This document shows, piece by piece, positions 1-12,183 of a stretch of 64,000 bases of DNA (within the stretch, counting starts at the first letter, position 1; each line of letters begins with the position of its first letter). Under the pieces are notes generated by a model. That model worked only from the letters and a program-made list of their open reading frames with translations, had not been told where the DNA came from and did no database searches. The position numbers were made by a program, and so were the translations under genes. The DNA comes from Acanthamoeba castellanii str. Neff (Eukaryota; Discosea; Longamoebia; Acanthamoebidae): positions 726,422-790,421 of the forward strand of contig NW_004457380.1 in NCBI RefSeq assembly GCF_000313135.1, given 5' to 3'.

Positions 1-2375
1 GCTGAATTGCTGCATTTCTCTCCATATACGTCTGTGACGCCCACGTTGAGTAAGCTTAGCCTTCGGCTGTGCGTGTGTCGTGTGGGTCGTGTGGGGTCGT
101 TTGTGTCGTGTATATGTGCGTGTGTCGTGCGTCGTGTGTCGTTTGTGCGTCGTGGGTGTGTCGTGGTCGGTGTTTACCGGTTGTATGAAATTTGATTGGG
201 TGTCCTGTTGCATGTGGCTGAAGATGTTGGTCCGGTTTCCTGGGTAGACGAAGGTCTTGCCGGCCAGCACCAACGAGATCTGGTTCATGAGCTTCTCCTG
301 GATGTTGGGCAGCGTCGACGGACTGTGCGCCGCAAGCTCCGTGAGCGCCTCCGTGAGCTCCGGGCTCAGGCCGCTCTTGAACATCAGGTCTGGTTGTTGC
401 CGATCTCCTCTTAGTGTCTTGTTCACACACGACACACACGACACACACCACCGCACGCGCACACGATTGCGTACCAAGGATTTCGGGCATGTCCTGCTGG
501 ACGGCCGCGCCGAGGGCGGAGCTGACCATGCTCCAGCAGGTGAGCGACTGGAGGCAGTAGCCCCGATTGCGCACATCGAGGGCGTTCTTGATGAGGGCGG
601 TGAGCTGCGGCCGGTAGGGCTCGATCCCGGGTCCCACCGAGTGGGCGATCTGGCCCAGCACCAGGAAGGCGCTCGCCCGCTCCTCGCTCTTCCCGTCCTT
701 CTTCAGCACGCCCAACAGCGCTTGCATGCACACGTCCAGGTACTTGGCCGCGAACTGCGACCGCAATATAAATAAATAATAAGAATAAAATAAGAATAAT
801 AAAGCTAAATGATTACATAAATAAAAACTTGCTAAATATTGTTAAAGAAGCTCTAGACGGATTGGTGCGTACCTCCTCGGGGGCGAAGGCGGCCAGACGG
901 GGGAGGAGGTTGATGACAGTGCGCCGGATGATGCGCTCCTTGTGGTCGCGGTACTTGAGGATGGTGTCGCACACGTCCTTGAACCGCGAGTTCATGGACA
1001 TGAAATTGCCCGTGTTGAGCAACAGCTCTCCTGTTGCGTTCGAACACGCGCTACGCATTAGCACACGACACACACATGACACGACACGACACGACACGAC
1101 ACGACACGACACGACACGACACGACACGCACGACACGATCACACTTACCCAAGGTGATGAGCGAGCCATGGATGGTAGGGCCTGTGTTCTGGCGCAGCCC
1201 CTTTTGGGCCTCCTCGTATATCTTGTGGTACCACTGCGTGCGGAGTCGGTTTTCGCGCTCGGAGATGAGGGCCAGCGCGGCGTGCAGCGCATCGACCGCG
1301 CCCTCCCGGATCGAGACGTTGTTGTCATGCAGCGCCGACCTGTCAACATGTGTTAGCACAACACGACACGCACTACATGACACACACGACACGACACGAC
1401 ACACACCGCACACGCGAAGCAAGGTACCAGACGAGGTCGAAGAAGGACGACACGTGCACGTAGAAGCGGGTGGGCGAGTTTACGGCGAGCTCCTTGAGCA
1501 CCAGCACCGCGGCGTAGCGCCGCGATTCGTGTTTGCCCTGCAGCCAGTCGAGAGCGCGCTTGACCTCCTGCTGCACCAACTCCGCCGTCAGGGTGCCGCT
1601 GGCCTGGGCCAGCCGACCTGCGCACATGATTGGGGGGGGGGCGTAGAAGAGGCTGTGTCAGCTATCGGCGCGTGTGTCATGAGTGCCGTGCGTGCGTGCG
1701 TGCGTGCGTGTACCGAGAGCATTCGCGGCCATCTTCATGGCGCCGGGGTCGTTGGTTTGGAGTCCCTCTTGCAGGTAATCGGCCAAGCGCATCCTGTGTG
1801 CGTTGTCGTCGTGCTCGATGTTTATGAGTTCGGCTGTGTTGTGTGCGTACGCGCATTAGAAACCGGTCCAGAGAGAGAGAGAGAGAGAGAGAAGAGGTAC
1901 CGACGGCCATGATGCCTCCGATTCGCTCGTGCACGAGTTGACTGTGCGCTAGCTCAGCGATGTGATTGTTGGTGAGGTCATTCATGAAGCGTGCGAAGAG
2001 TTCGCTTGACATCTCCCGCGATTGTGCCATCACCTACACGAAACCGCACAACACCACACACGACACACAACACGACACGACACTCGAGATCAGGATGCAT
2101 AACCACAAGCAAATGCAACACTGCAGCGTAAAGAGTGTAAGCGACAAAGGAGAAGCGCGTACGTAGGTCTTCAGCTTCTGGGCTGCCTTGGTCCGCACAT
2201 CAGGATTTCTGGGCCACGAGTGGAAGAGAGGGGCGTCAGGTGTGTTCTTGCAAGTGATTCGAGCAGGGTACTTGTTCTTAAGTTCAAAAAGCAGCTTGTT
2301 GAGAACCAGATCAATCCAGGGCTGGTCTCCTTCTCCGCCTGCGCCCCCGCCTCCCTTCTTCGATTTGTCGGCCAT
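1..2375 (-). CDS. TOR: TOR kinase, N-terminal HEAT-repeat part (partial, runs off left edge)
   Basis: Central growth kinase of TORC1/TORC2; only the N-terminal HEAT solenoid is present, and FAT, FRB and kinase domains must lie left of position 1. The ATG at 2375 begins [11 protein letters not shown]. Exons read on the minus strand: 2375-2163, 2033-1901, 1833-1714, 1617-1428, 1339-1149, 1030-873, 754-475, 389 to about 177, then a piece at the left edge; each join keeps frame with GT-AG ends. Recognition rests on blocks typical of [54 protein letters not shown] and [16 protein letters not shown] match the order in mTOR ([40 protein letters not shown]). Introns hold ACGAC and GA repeats. The family call is firm; the last exon boundary is uncertain. 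Confidence 0.88.
1078..1128. repeat. (ACGAC)n pentanucleotide microsatellite in a TOR intron
   Basis: About ten uninterrupted copies of a five-base unit fill most of the intron between TOR exons ending at 1149 and starting at 1030. On the gene's own strand it reads GTGTCGTGTCG. The repeat is open in several frames on both strands and gives spurious Arg-His-Asp-Thr-Thr or Cys-Val-Val ORFs. Confidence 0.9.
1870..1892. repeat. (GA)n dinucleotide repeat in a TOR intron
   Basis: About eleven GA units lie just 3' of the donor of the 2033-1901 exon. On the sense strand this is a CT tract. Confidence 0.8.
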
Positions 2376-2599
2376 TCCGGTGGCAAAATCGAATCCAGAC
2401 CCTCAAGTCGCCCTCGCTCCTTCCCCAATCTATCTATCACCTCCTCTATCCGCTACCCACCGCTCTACACCAAGTTTCGTTTCTGATCGAACAATCAACG
2501 CAAAGACAAATCGGTTCTGGATTTGTGTAGTGGGCGGCCCAAAATATTTGTGGAATGTCAGCCTAAAAGAAGTGTGGAATGCTCACAGTGCGTGGTCGT

Positions 2600-4505
2600 T
2601 CAGTCAGAGCCCTCGTCGCTGACATCTTCGTCGTCATCGTCAAAGTTGAAGCCTGAGCTGACGTTGAACGAGGACTCATCGTCGTCACTGTCGTCGTCAA
2701 AGTCCATTTCCCCTTCGTCGGCCTCGGCCTCCTTTGCCTTTTCCTTCTTCTTGGCGTCGCTGGTGGCCTGCTTGGCGGCCTTCTTCTTCTTGGCCTTCTC
2801 GATCTTCTTCTTCTTTCGCAGCGACCGCTTCTGCTTCTTGAGGATGTACTCCTCCCAGTCTCGCTTCAGGTGCTTGTAGAGCATCAACGCCGCCCGGGCA
2901 TCGATGGCCGGGTCGTGGGCTCCCTCGGCCTTGTCCTGTTCACCACATACGACAGACACGGTCATATCGCGCTCGGCCACCGCACACACCGCACACACCG
3001 CACACATACCGCACACACACCGCACACACACCGCACACACCGCACACACACCGCAGTAGTACCTGGATGCTGATTTTCAAAATCTTGTTGACGAGATACT
3101 TCAGCTGTCTGGGCTTACCCCTGGAACGCTGCAGTGGGCGATACATCGCCGTGTCTCTCAAATGGGAGAACGGGTGGCTGAGCAGCAACGCCTACCCGAC
3201 CAACACGGGGAAGGAATAGTGAATAGTAAGACTTCTGATCGAGTGCGTGTCGTGCGTGTCGTGTGACAGTGACACACGACAGAGAGAGACAAAAACGTAG
3301 GTGCACGCTTACCTTGAAATCGTTCTTCAAACCGTGACCGACGACGATCTTGTCTTTGATCAGCTCAGCGACTTCCTGCTGGATCTGCGCAAATGGAAAC
3401 GCTGCGTACAGGGATAGTCTCTGGTCAGCACTCCTGTGTGCACATCTGCACTTTGCGCTGAAAAGAAGAAGAAGAAGAAGAGGTAGTGCACGAACCGTTT
3501 GATCCGGTCAGGTCCGACTTCTTAACGCCGGACACCCACGTCCTGTAATCGACAACTTTCTCCCTGTGTGGTGTGTGTGGTTAGCTCAGAAGTCCACAGT
3601 TAGGGCCTGCAACGACAACTGCCAGCGATAAAGGCCTTCACGCCTCAACATAAAGGAGTTGAGTTTTCTGGTTTTACCTGGGCTTGACGAACTTGTCGTA
3701 GATCACGTTGCCAAAGGAGTTGATGATGCACACGCGTGCGAGCATGCTCTCCTTCCCGTCGATGCCCACACCCACCATCTCGCAATCGAGCGCAATCAGC
3801 TTGGTGACGCTGCGATGATTGATGAACAGTTGAACAAACAGGTAAGAGAAGTCCGGCGGGTGGCAACATGCAAGCATGCACGGTGCGGAAGAAGGAAAGC
3901 AAGTGTGCCTCTTGTCGTCCTTGATGGGAGGTGGCATCGGCTTCAGAGGTGCCTTGCCCTTTTTCTTCGGGCTGCTCTCGGAGCCCTCTTCATCTCCCGT
4001 TTGCTTCTTCTTTTTGGGCAGCGCTTTCTGGTTTTTTTGCATAAAAATCACATCAAGATTAAATCAAGAAGGTTTAAACTGGAAAATCATCAAAGGGCCA
4101 TGGCTTGCTCGTTGGCGAAATTGAAAGAGAGGAAGCTTGTACCTGCAACGCCTTCCAATTTGAAGAGATTGGAGCCGCAGCCTCTACGCGCGGTTTCTTG
4201 AGTGGGGGCTGGCTCTCCTTCTTCTCCTTTTTCGTCTGAGTAGAAGTCACGGTCGTGGTGGTTGCAACCTCCGTGGTGGCGACCGTGGTGGTGCTGGCAG
4301 CCGTGGCCTTCATCTCCACCAACTTATTAATCTCATCTTTAATCGATATTGTTGTCTTCTTGGCCGGCGCATTCTCCTTCTTCGTCTGTGTTTGCGGTAT
4401 TACCAGCTTCTTTGGTGAAGCTGCTGCCGTCGGCGATCGCTTGGCACCCGCGCCTCCTTTGTTGGGTCCGGACCTCTTCCGCTTGTTGCCTCCCGCTCTG
4501 CTCAT
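2600..4505 (-). CDS. REXO4: RNA exonuclease 4-like DEDDh 3'-5' exonuclease
   Basis: Predicted nucleolar 3'-5' exonuclease involved in rRNA processing (family knowledge). The ATG at 4505 starts [13 protein letters not shown]; a Lys/Ser-rich basic N-terminus is followed by the Exo III fold. Exons near 4505-4143, 4030-3910, 3810-3677, 3565-3490, 3403-3315, 3195-3063 and 2940-2600. Catalytic motifs are visible in order: [10 protein letters not shown] (D and E), [41 protein letters not shown] (third acid), and [18 protein letters not shown] (H plus last D). Yeast and human REX4 share exactly this order. The C-terminus is a Lys-rich helix then an Asp/Glu/Ser tail. It lies in tandem upstream of TOR (225 bp apart) and diverges from the next gene with about 270 bp between starts. 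Confidence 0.88.
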
Positions 4506-4775
4506 CTTGTGGTTGTGAAAAGTACGAATTGTGCTTTTGATTTTTAAAAATGGTTTCCGAAATGTTTGGGAAACACGAAAACGGGGCAGAAGATTAGATC
4601 TGCATATCTTGGCCGCATCATCAAGCGAACAGTTTGTCGCCCGCCGACGTGTGACCACGTCGAAAGTGGACGCGATCACATAGAACCTGCTGGTGGTGTG
4701 GGCTTGTGGAGTCCTCCCTCACCATCTTAATTTAGAGATCCAATAGAATCCTGCCACACTTCGTCTGGCATATCG

Positions 4776-6222
4776 ATGATGACTGCTGAGGATGAGCTTT
4801 TGGGCTGTGGATCACGACAACTCTTTCAACCCACTTCGCCCAACAGACGAACGAGCACTGGAGAAGGCGAGCACGACGATGCTGAATTCAATGCGAGTCT
4901 GCCTCCAGAGATCGTCTTCCACATCTTCAGCTTCCTACCCGCAGATGAGATACGCAAAACCGTGCCTCTGGTGTGCCACACGTGGAAGGCGCTTGCAGGT
5001 ACTACTTGACCGACATCCTTCTTCTACTCCAGCTCACCATCATCCATCATCCACCAACCCACCTCCCCCTCCCCAGGAGATGAGATGTTGTGGAAGTGCC
5101 TGCTCCAGCGCGAGTTCAGGCTGACCTTCTCCGAGGAGGTGGTTCGCCACATGGACGTGAGGTACGAGCGGCCTCTTGTTCTACTCTTCTTCTTCTTCTT
5201 CTGTTATGACTTCTTCTCATTCCTCGTCTTGGTGACCACGCAGGTGGTCGGCCTACTACTACGCACTGTTGGAGAAACGGACCGACTTCGACGCCAGTTA
5301 CAACGTACAGCTCACCTTCTCTTGCGTGTGCGCGTGCGTCTCCGTGTCTGACGTTTGTGTGCCATATGCGGTGTGTTGTGCGTGTGTCGTGTCGTGTCGT
5401 GCGTGTGTCGTGTTGTGTTGTGTCGTGCGTTTGTGATAATGTGTCATGAAGGACCCCGACAAGAAGATACTGGGCTGCCAGCACTACCAGCGCAACGTCA
5501 AGATCCTGGCCGAGTGCTGCCAGCGATTCTTCGTGTGTCGCCACTGCCACAACGTCGAGAAGGACCACCAAATCAACCGCTACGCGACCAAGACCATGGT
5601 AACCACCACCACCACTTCCACCGTGTGCGTGTGCGCGCACGGCCAAACCAACAAAAAGAGCTCACGCAAGTGTGTTGTGTGCGTGTGCGCACACGTGTGC
5701 GTTGGTGGTGGTCGTACAGTATTGTATGGTGTGCCGAACGGTACAGGCCAAGGGTCCGGCGTGCCTGTCGCCGGTGTGTCAAGGGAAGCATCTGGCCCTC
5801 TACTACTGCAGTGTGTGCAACTTCTGGGACAACACGCCCGGCAAGAGCATCTTCCACTGCCCTGTACGCCACTCAACCCTTTTTCCACATCACCATCGCA
5901 CACGTGTGCGGTGGTGCGTGTGCGTGTGCGGTGCTCAATTGACACGCGTGGCGCTGTGCGCAGGACTGCAATGTGTGCTACCTCGGGCGAGGGCTCGGGG
6001 TCGACTACTACCACTGCACGGTTCGAGCCCCAACCTCTGTGTTGCACCACTCTTTGCTCTTTGCTCTTTTGTTGTTGCGCAGCTGCTCACCCGCGCGCTC
6101 CCTCCGTGCAGGAGTGCAACATGTGCTTCGACAAGCGATACCAGGCATCGCACAAGCACATAACACACAAGAAGATGGTGGAGGTGGTGCCGCCCGTCGA
6201 TGAAGAAGAAGCCGAAGGCTAG
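4776..6222 (+). CDS. F-box protein fused to CHY and CTCHY zinc fingers
   Basis: Likely SCF ubiquitin-ligase substrate adaptor with zinc-binding modules (inference). Exons: 4776-4998, 5077-5161, 5244 to about 5310, 5452-5598, 5720 to about 5864, then two short exons near 5965-6018 and 6114-6222. The F-box is LPPEIVFHIFSFLPADEIRK, followed by VPLVCHTWKALAG. After a short linker comes a CHY finger beginning GCQHYQRNVKILAECCQRFF and VCRHCHNVEKDHQINR, then the CTCHY region YYCSVCNFWDNTPGKSIFHC, CNVCYLGRGLGVDYYHC and CNMCFDKRYQASHKHITHKK. In RCHY1/PIRH2 these fingers are followed by a RING-H2; here the frame stops soon after the CTCHY part, so no RING is encoded and an F-box sits at the other end. 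Introns are short and GT/AC rich. Confidence 0.85.
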
Positions 6223-6303
6223 CTCCTTGTCCAAAACAGCTGGAAAATACATCAAGTAAATAGAAAACAATTATTTTAGTAAATTGAATCAAAAGGATTG
6301 AAG

Positions 6304-6938
6304 ATGAGGAGGTCAGTGTCGCATGGGTATGGTTTGGCTTTGCGGCCGGCGCAGGGAGGGCGGCCACAGATGATGCTGATGAGCAGCGCCGGCACGAACC
6401 ACGCGCGGCAGTGGTGCACCACGATGTTCGGCAGCGCACGACACGCGAGGCACCTCGCCACGAGCGCCGAACCGCCCTCCGCCGGCGAGTTCGCAAAGGC
6501 GGCCGAAGAAACGCTCGAAGATCTGCAAGATCGACTCGAGGAGGCTGGCCTCGACGAAGATCTCGACATCTCCTACTCAGTACTTCCTCCATCTTTTTTG
6601 TGATTAATCCACTTCTTCATCCTCATTAGCTCTGCAGGATGGAGTGCTGACGATCCGGCTGGGTGACAAAGGCACATACGTGATCAACAAGCAGACCCCG
6701 AACCGCCAGCTCTGGTTCTCTTCTCCCATCAGGTACCTCCCATACCGCACCTCTTCTTTTTCCTTGTGTAGTCGACCATCCATGGTTGATGATGCTGCTG
6801 CTGCTGCTCTCCAGCGGGCCGAAGCGGTTCGACTACGTGGCCACCGAGGGCAAGTGGCTCGACACGAGGGAGCGTGAGCCCCTCCACCAACTCCTCTACG
6901 CCGAACTCGAACAGCTCACTGGCGTGTCCCTTTCGTGA
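6304..6938 (+). CDS. FXN: Frataxin, mitochondrial iron-sulfur cluster assembly factor
   Basis: Frataxin stimulates sulfur transfer on the NFS1-ISCU complex in the mitochondrial matrix (family knowledge). Three exons: 6304-6579, 6638-6732 and 6815-6938. The first about 55 residues are Arg/Ser/Ala rich with few acids, as in a matrix targeting peptide. Then comes the acidic helix [20 protein letters not shown], the strand [20 protein letters not shown], the signature [19 protein letters not shown] and a C-terminal helix [18 protein letters not shown] before TGA. All frataxin core elements are present and length is normal. The start at 6304 lies only about 80 bp after the stop of the F-box/CHY gene; the next gene converges from the right with about 100 bp between stops. 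Confidence 0.95.
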
Positions 6939-7039
6939 CGCAACTGTGTGCGTGTGCCATGCATCGTGTCGCGTGTCGTGCCATGTGGACTACCAACAAT
7001 GATGACATAAGATGATGATGACTATATTCTCTGTACACT

Positions 7040-7939
7040 CTAATTGCTCGTGCCACTCTCCTTGGCCTCCATCGGCGCAGCTCTGGGCTCTGGGCTCGCA
7101 GTGCTGGCGGCCGCGGCGGCGGGGAAGATGATGGGCGGGAGCAGGTGGTTGAGCGGGGCCAGATACGACAGAATCGAGGCCGGCGGCGGCAGCCGCTGCG
7201 CACCCATCATCGCGGCGGACGACATCAGCGGCGACAAGCTGGCGATGGGCGCCGTCGCGGTCTTAGCAGGCCTGCTGCGGTCGCTCTTGTCGTCATCGCC
7301 GGCTCCGACCGACAAGGCCCGCTTCTTTCGCTTCTTGAGAGCCGGCTGGGTTCCAGCGCCGCTAGGGAGGTCCCCGACGTCCGGCGTCTCGCGGTGGTCG
7401 GCGCCCTCGATGTCGGCGCCACCGCCGCCGCTGCCGCTGCGCCGCTTGGGCGGACGACCGAATCCCGGCCTCGGCTTGCGCATCTTCAGCCCCTCAAACT
7501 CCTGCACCTCCGCCTGCACCACAAAACGAGATGACGTCAGCACACGACACACGCACGACACGACACGACACGACACGACACGCACGACACGCGCACAAGA
7601 CGCGTACGTACCTCGGAGAGGAGTCCCTTGCGCCAGCGCTGCTTCTGTTCGTAGACCCAGTTGGCGAGGCGCTTGTTCTTGGGCCACTGGTGCTGCACGT
7701 TGCCGTGCCCGAATTCGGCGAAGAACTGGTGGAGCTGGGCCATGCGCCGCCGCCGCCGCTGTTCCTTGGTCAGCTTCTTCCACTCCTCCTCCGTCTCGAT
7801 CTCATAGAGCAGCCCCGATTCCCGCTCCTCCTCTTCCTGCTCCTCCCGCATCGTCGCGCCGGCCTTGACCTCGTCCACACCGGGGCCGCTTTCGCCGTCG
7901 TTGCATTCCTCATTGTCGTCGTTGTCGTCGTCGTCGTCG

Positions 7940-7972
<33 letters not shown>

Positions 7973-10900
7973 TCATCGGCGATCTCGAGCGAGTCGTGCT
8001 GCTCGTCGTCGTTGTTGCTGTCGCCGACCTGCGCGTGGTTGGCACGACGGTCGTCAACATCTTCGGCTTCGGCTTCCGACTCTGACGAGCCGACCACTGC
8101 GGCGTCGCTGCCGCGCTCGCCTGCCAGCTCGGCCGCGGTCATGGTGGTCGGGATCACCCGGTCGGTGGTGACGTCAGCTTTGCTGCCCAGCTCGACAGCG
8201 GCGGCGGCCGACAGCGGAGGCAGGGCGCGGTGTTGCCACTCGCCGCGCCTGTGCGGCTGCTCCTCAACGTCGCTGCTGACATCAGCGCCCGAGTGCCGGC
8301 TGGGGAGAGGCGAGGCCTGGACGACGTCGTCGCCGCTGCCTCCGCTGCCGCTGCCCAGCTTGGCAGTGTCGGCACGGTCGAGCTCGCGCTTGTCCCGGAT
8401 GCCGTAGAAGCGGCCGTCCTTGATGATGCCGATCGTGGTCAGGTCCCCGATCTGCTTCTCCGTCAGTCGGCCGCTGCGCCACCTCAGTTTCACTGTAGTC
8501 GTCGCAGGTTGTGTGTGTGAGTGATGTGATGTGAGCAGCACACGTGTGCGGCGTGTGTCGTGTCGGTGGCGGTGGCGGTGGTGTGTGTCACAGTACTGTA
8601 TTCGAGCCAGCGCTTGAGGCTCTTGCTCCACCTCCGCGGCACACACCAGGTGCCCTCCTGCTCCTCCAGCTGCTGAAGCTCCCGAATGCGCATCGCCCAC
8701 CTCCTGCGACCACGAAAATAAATAATAACAACAGAATCAGCACAACCGCACACACGACACGACACGACACGACACGACACGACACGACCACACGAGAGGA
8801 GGGATGAGGACTCGTACTCTTCGTCGGTGCCGCCAAAGGCCCGCCTTCGGTACTCCTCGAGGCCCTCTTCGGATGTGTTCCTGCGCTGCGCGGCGTCTAG
8901 GTCCGCTGCCGACCCGCTGCTCGCGCTCCGCTCCCTTCGCCGCCGCCGCTTGCGCGTGGACGCCGCCGCCGCACGCGACGGCGACGCCTCGGCCTCGCCG
9001 TCGTCGGCATCGGACGAGTCGTCGTCTTCGCGCTCGTCCCACTCCTCCCCGTCAGAGCTGCTGACGTGTCCTCGTTGTTGGAATTCGTCGACACATTCCT
9101 CGGCACGATCGGGTGTGAGCCGGCGGCGCTTGCTGGGCGAGCCGGCGGTGGACGAGGCCTCGATCGGACCGAGCGCCGCCGCCGCCGCCGCCGACGAAGA
9201 CGCCGACGAGCGCGGCAGGACGGCGATGTCGGCCCAGCGCTTGCCGGTGTGGGCCTCGAACTCCTCGCGCGTGACCAGGCCCAGGGCGACCAGGTCGCGC
9301 TGCTTGTCCAGGCTCCACTCGCGCCACTTCCGCTTGGCCCCGTAGGCCCAGTAGTACAGCTGCGAGTTGACGCTCCGCGGCACCTGGCGATGATGATGAT
9401 AATGATTGTGTGTGTGTGTGTGTGTGTGTGTGTCAATGGCAACAGTCTGGGGAAGAGAGGCGTAGTTCGGTGGTTTCGCGTACGTTGAAGTGGCCGTGTC
9501 TGTTCAAGAAGTCGTACATCTGCTGTAGACGCTGGTGCCACCGCTGTTCATCCTTCACGCTCCTCGTCATCGCTCTAACGCAACAACACGACACGTCATA
9601 AAAAGTGAGTCGCGGTGAAGGTCCATGATTGGTTGACGTGAGAGTGGTTAACGCACAGCTCGGAGTCGCGCTCGTCGCCGATGTCGGGGCTGCGGGTGAG
9701 GGGCTCCTCGCCGTCGCTGCGCTCGTCGCGCAGCCCGGCCGTAGCAGCGATATCGGCGTCGTAGCGCTGGACCAGCAGCTCGTTGAAGCTGCTCACGCGC
9801 CCGCGCTTGATCCGCCTCTCGTGGCCCCCGCCAGCGCCAGCGTCGCTGTCGTCGACAACAATGGCCGGCAGTCGCTCGGTCTCGGCCGACTTGCGCTTCA
9901 GGTCGGATCTCGCCGCCGCGGCGGTGTCGGCCGTCGGGCCACGCTGCTGCTCGTACTCGTCCCAGCTGAGCAGCCCGAGCGCGACCAAGTCCTTCAGCTT
10001 CCGGTCCACGCCCGCGTCACTGCCGCCGCCGCCGCCGCCGCCACTGTTATTGATCGCCGGCTTGGGCGTCGGCTCGGGCTTGATCGCGGTCGGGATTCGA
10101 ACCGGCGATCGGGTCGGGCTGGTGGTCGTCGTGCTGCCGTTACTGTTGGTGTTGGTGTGGCCGAACACCTCCTTCTCGTACTCCTCTTCGCCGATGAGGC
10201 CCAGGTGCATGAGCCCGCTGGCCGCCGCGCTGGCCGGCTTTGGAATGATCCGCTGCTGCTGCTGCTCGGTGGTGTTGATGGTCCGGATGACGGTCGGGGC
10301 CGGGGCCAGGCCTCGGGAACTGTTTCGCTCCAGCGGAAGAATGCGCGGATCGTCGAGCGACGACGGCGCTCGGAATGCGGGGAATGAAGGTGATGGCGCG
10401 CCGGGGGCTGGGGCGCGGGTCTGGGCCGGCGAGGGGAGGACCGGGCGGGGCAGCTGTGGGGTCGGCTGAGCGCTGCTGCTGCCGCCGGGGGTGATCTGGC
10501 GCTGGGCCGCCGCCGCAGGGCTAAACTCGGAGACGCCCTGCTTGGCGAGCCGCTCGGCCTCGTACTCCTCGGCGCTGATGAGCCCGATGTGGACCAGGTC
10601 CCGCTGGCGCTTGTCCTTGTACTTGCGCCACTTCTTCTTGGCCCCGTAGGCCCAGTAGTACAGGGCCGACTGCGAGTTCTTGGGGATCTGTCGCCACACA
10701 AACAGATATAATAAAAATATAAATACATTAAATACATTAAATAAGAAGCCGTGGTTGGGTGTTGCGTACCTTGAGGTGCCCGTGCACGCGCTTGAATTCA
10801 GAGATCTGCTGAATGCGCACCTCCCACCGGTCCTCATCCGACAACCCGTTTCGTTTTCGCTCCCTGGAAACACCGCAACGTCTGTGTGAGCGCGTGACAC

Positions 10901-11814
10901 CTGTGTCGTGTGTGTGCCGTGTGTGCCGTGTGTGTCGTGTGTGTCGTGTGTGTCGTGTGTGTCGTGTGTGTCGTGTCAGGGCCTGACCTGTGTACTTCAC
11001 CGGCGCGATCGTCGCGTTCCTGGTAGGGCTCGATGCCGAGTTGTCGCAGCACGAGGGCCTTGTCCGGCGGCACGTAGCCCTCGCGGCGCGCCCACTTCTT
11101 CCGCAGGTTGTCGAGCCACCGCGCCAGCGACTCCCACCGGTCGCCGCCGCGCTTGACGTCCGCGTGGCCGAAGCGCTCGTGGAAGGCCGTGAGCTCTGCG
11201 ATCCGCTTGGACCACACGCTCTCGATCGGGCCGCGCTCGCCGCCGGCCGCTATCATCGACGGACTGTACTGGCCCTCGTCACTTTCGACGTCGTCGGCGT
11301 CGGGCGGCTGTCGGGTGTCGGCGAGCTTGGCGGCCGGCGGCGGCGTCGCCGCAGCCTGTGCACCCATCGACGACCAGGCTGAGGCCGCGGCGGCCGCCGC
11401 GGCGTTGTTGACCATGTCGGCGGTGGGCTGCACCATGGAGAGGCTGGCGCCCATCTGCATGAGCTCTACCAGCTTGGCGAGGTCGAGCATCACCGGCACG
11501 CCGTTGACAATGGCCAGCGTGCTGGGGGCAACGCCGCCCCCAGGCAGCTGCGCACCACCACCCGCGACGAGCCCTGAGAAGCCGGCGGGTGACAGCTGCG
11601 GCAGCAGCGCGACCGGGGCGCGGGGCAGTGACGACGACGACGCGTCGCCAGTCGGCATGAGCGGGGGCAGGTTGAAGAAGGGGTTGGCGGCGCCGGCGGG
11701 GAGGGGCAGTGTCGGTGGGGCAGTGGCTGCAGCGGGTGCTCCGCTCATGAAACCGCCCAGCTGCCCCGTAGCGGCCTGGTGCTGGTACGACGCGGCGTCG
11801 CCCGGCCTCTGCAT
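7040..11814 (-). CDS. Large protein with about five helicase-associated (HA)-like modules
   Basis: No enzyme domain is visible. The ATG at 11814 starts MQRPGDAASYQHQ; an in-frame ORF extends upstream to 11988, so the start is not certain. Exons approximate: 11814-11003, 10865-10770, 10690-9653, 9565-9484, 9383-8815, 8705-8598, 8490-7612, 7515-7040. Modules share a Trp-rich helical pattern, a GH.(D/N)V centre and a W.Y..(K/R)..WR end: RIAELTAFHERFGHADVKR; RIQQISEFKRVHGHLKV then YYWAYGAKKKWRKYKDKRQR; RLQQMYDFLNRHGHFNV then YYWAYGAKRKWREWSLDKQR; a divergent one at 8705-8400; and QLHQFFAEFGHGNVQHQWP then LANWVYEQKQRWRKGLLSE. These resemble Pfam-type HA domains, thought to bind nucleic acid. Linkers are Ala, Ser, Asp and Pro rich; the C-terminus is basic (KKRKKR). 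A nuclear role is an inference. Confidence 0.75.
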
Positions 11815-12183
11815 CTTTATGTTTTGGTGGCCGCACACAAGCACGCAAAGGTAAGCGGCGCAACCAACAACCAACACACACGAATTGCCCCCGCAAAGGG
11901 TGTTGTGTTGTGACGCGGAAAATATCACTTGGGTCGCGAATAAATGTTTACATTCGGATGTTGGGCCATTGAAAGAGGGTTCGATCAATTCGGAAGCCGC
12001 GGCGCCACCTTCCGGAAAACCTTAAAGGCTAAGCGACACGTGCTGGTGGCACATTGTTGGCACGTGAAAGTTTCCTAACCCAGATCCCGCCAAACGGCGG
12101 TTGCAAGCCGCGAAAACCGCGTTGCCGAAAGCGCCAATATGCAAAAAAATATTTAAGGTGGCGATGTTGGAGCGTTGCATAAT
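11815..12183. other. Intergenic region 5' of the HA-repeat gene
   Basis: AT content rises compared with the flanking coding DNA and no conserved ORF is seen. It should hold the promoter and 5' UTR of the HA-repeat gene and possibly the 3' end of the Ser/Gln-rich gene to its right. No clear TATA element was identified. Confidence 0.4.

Noticed and set aside
10908..10976. Regular repeat resembling a CRISPR or satellite array
   Set aside because: Unit is only 9-10 bp with no spacers and lies in an intron of the HA-repeat gene.
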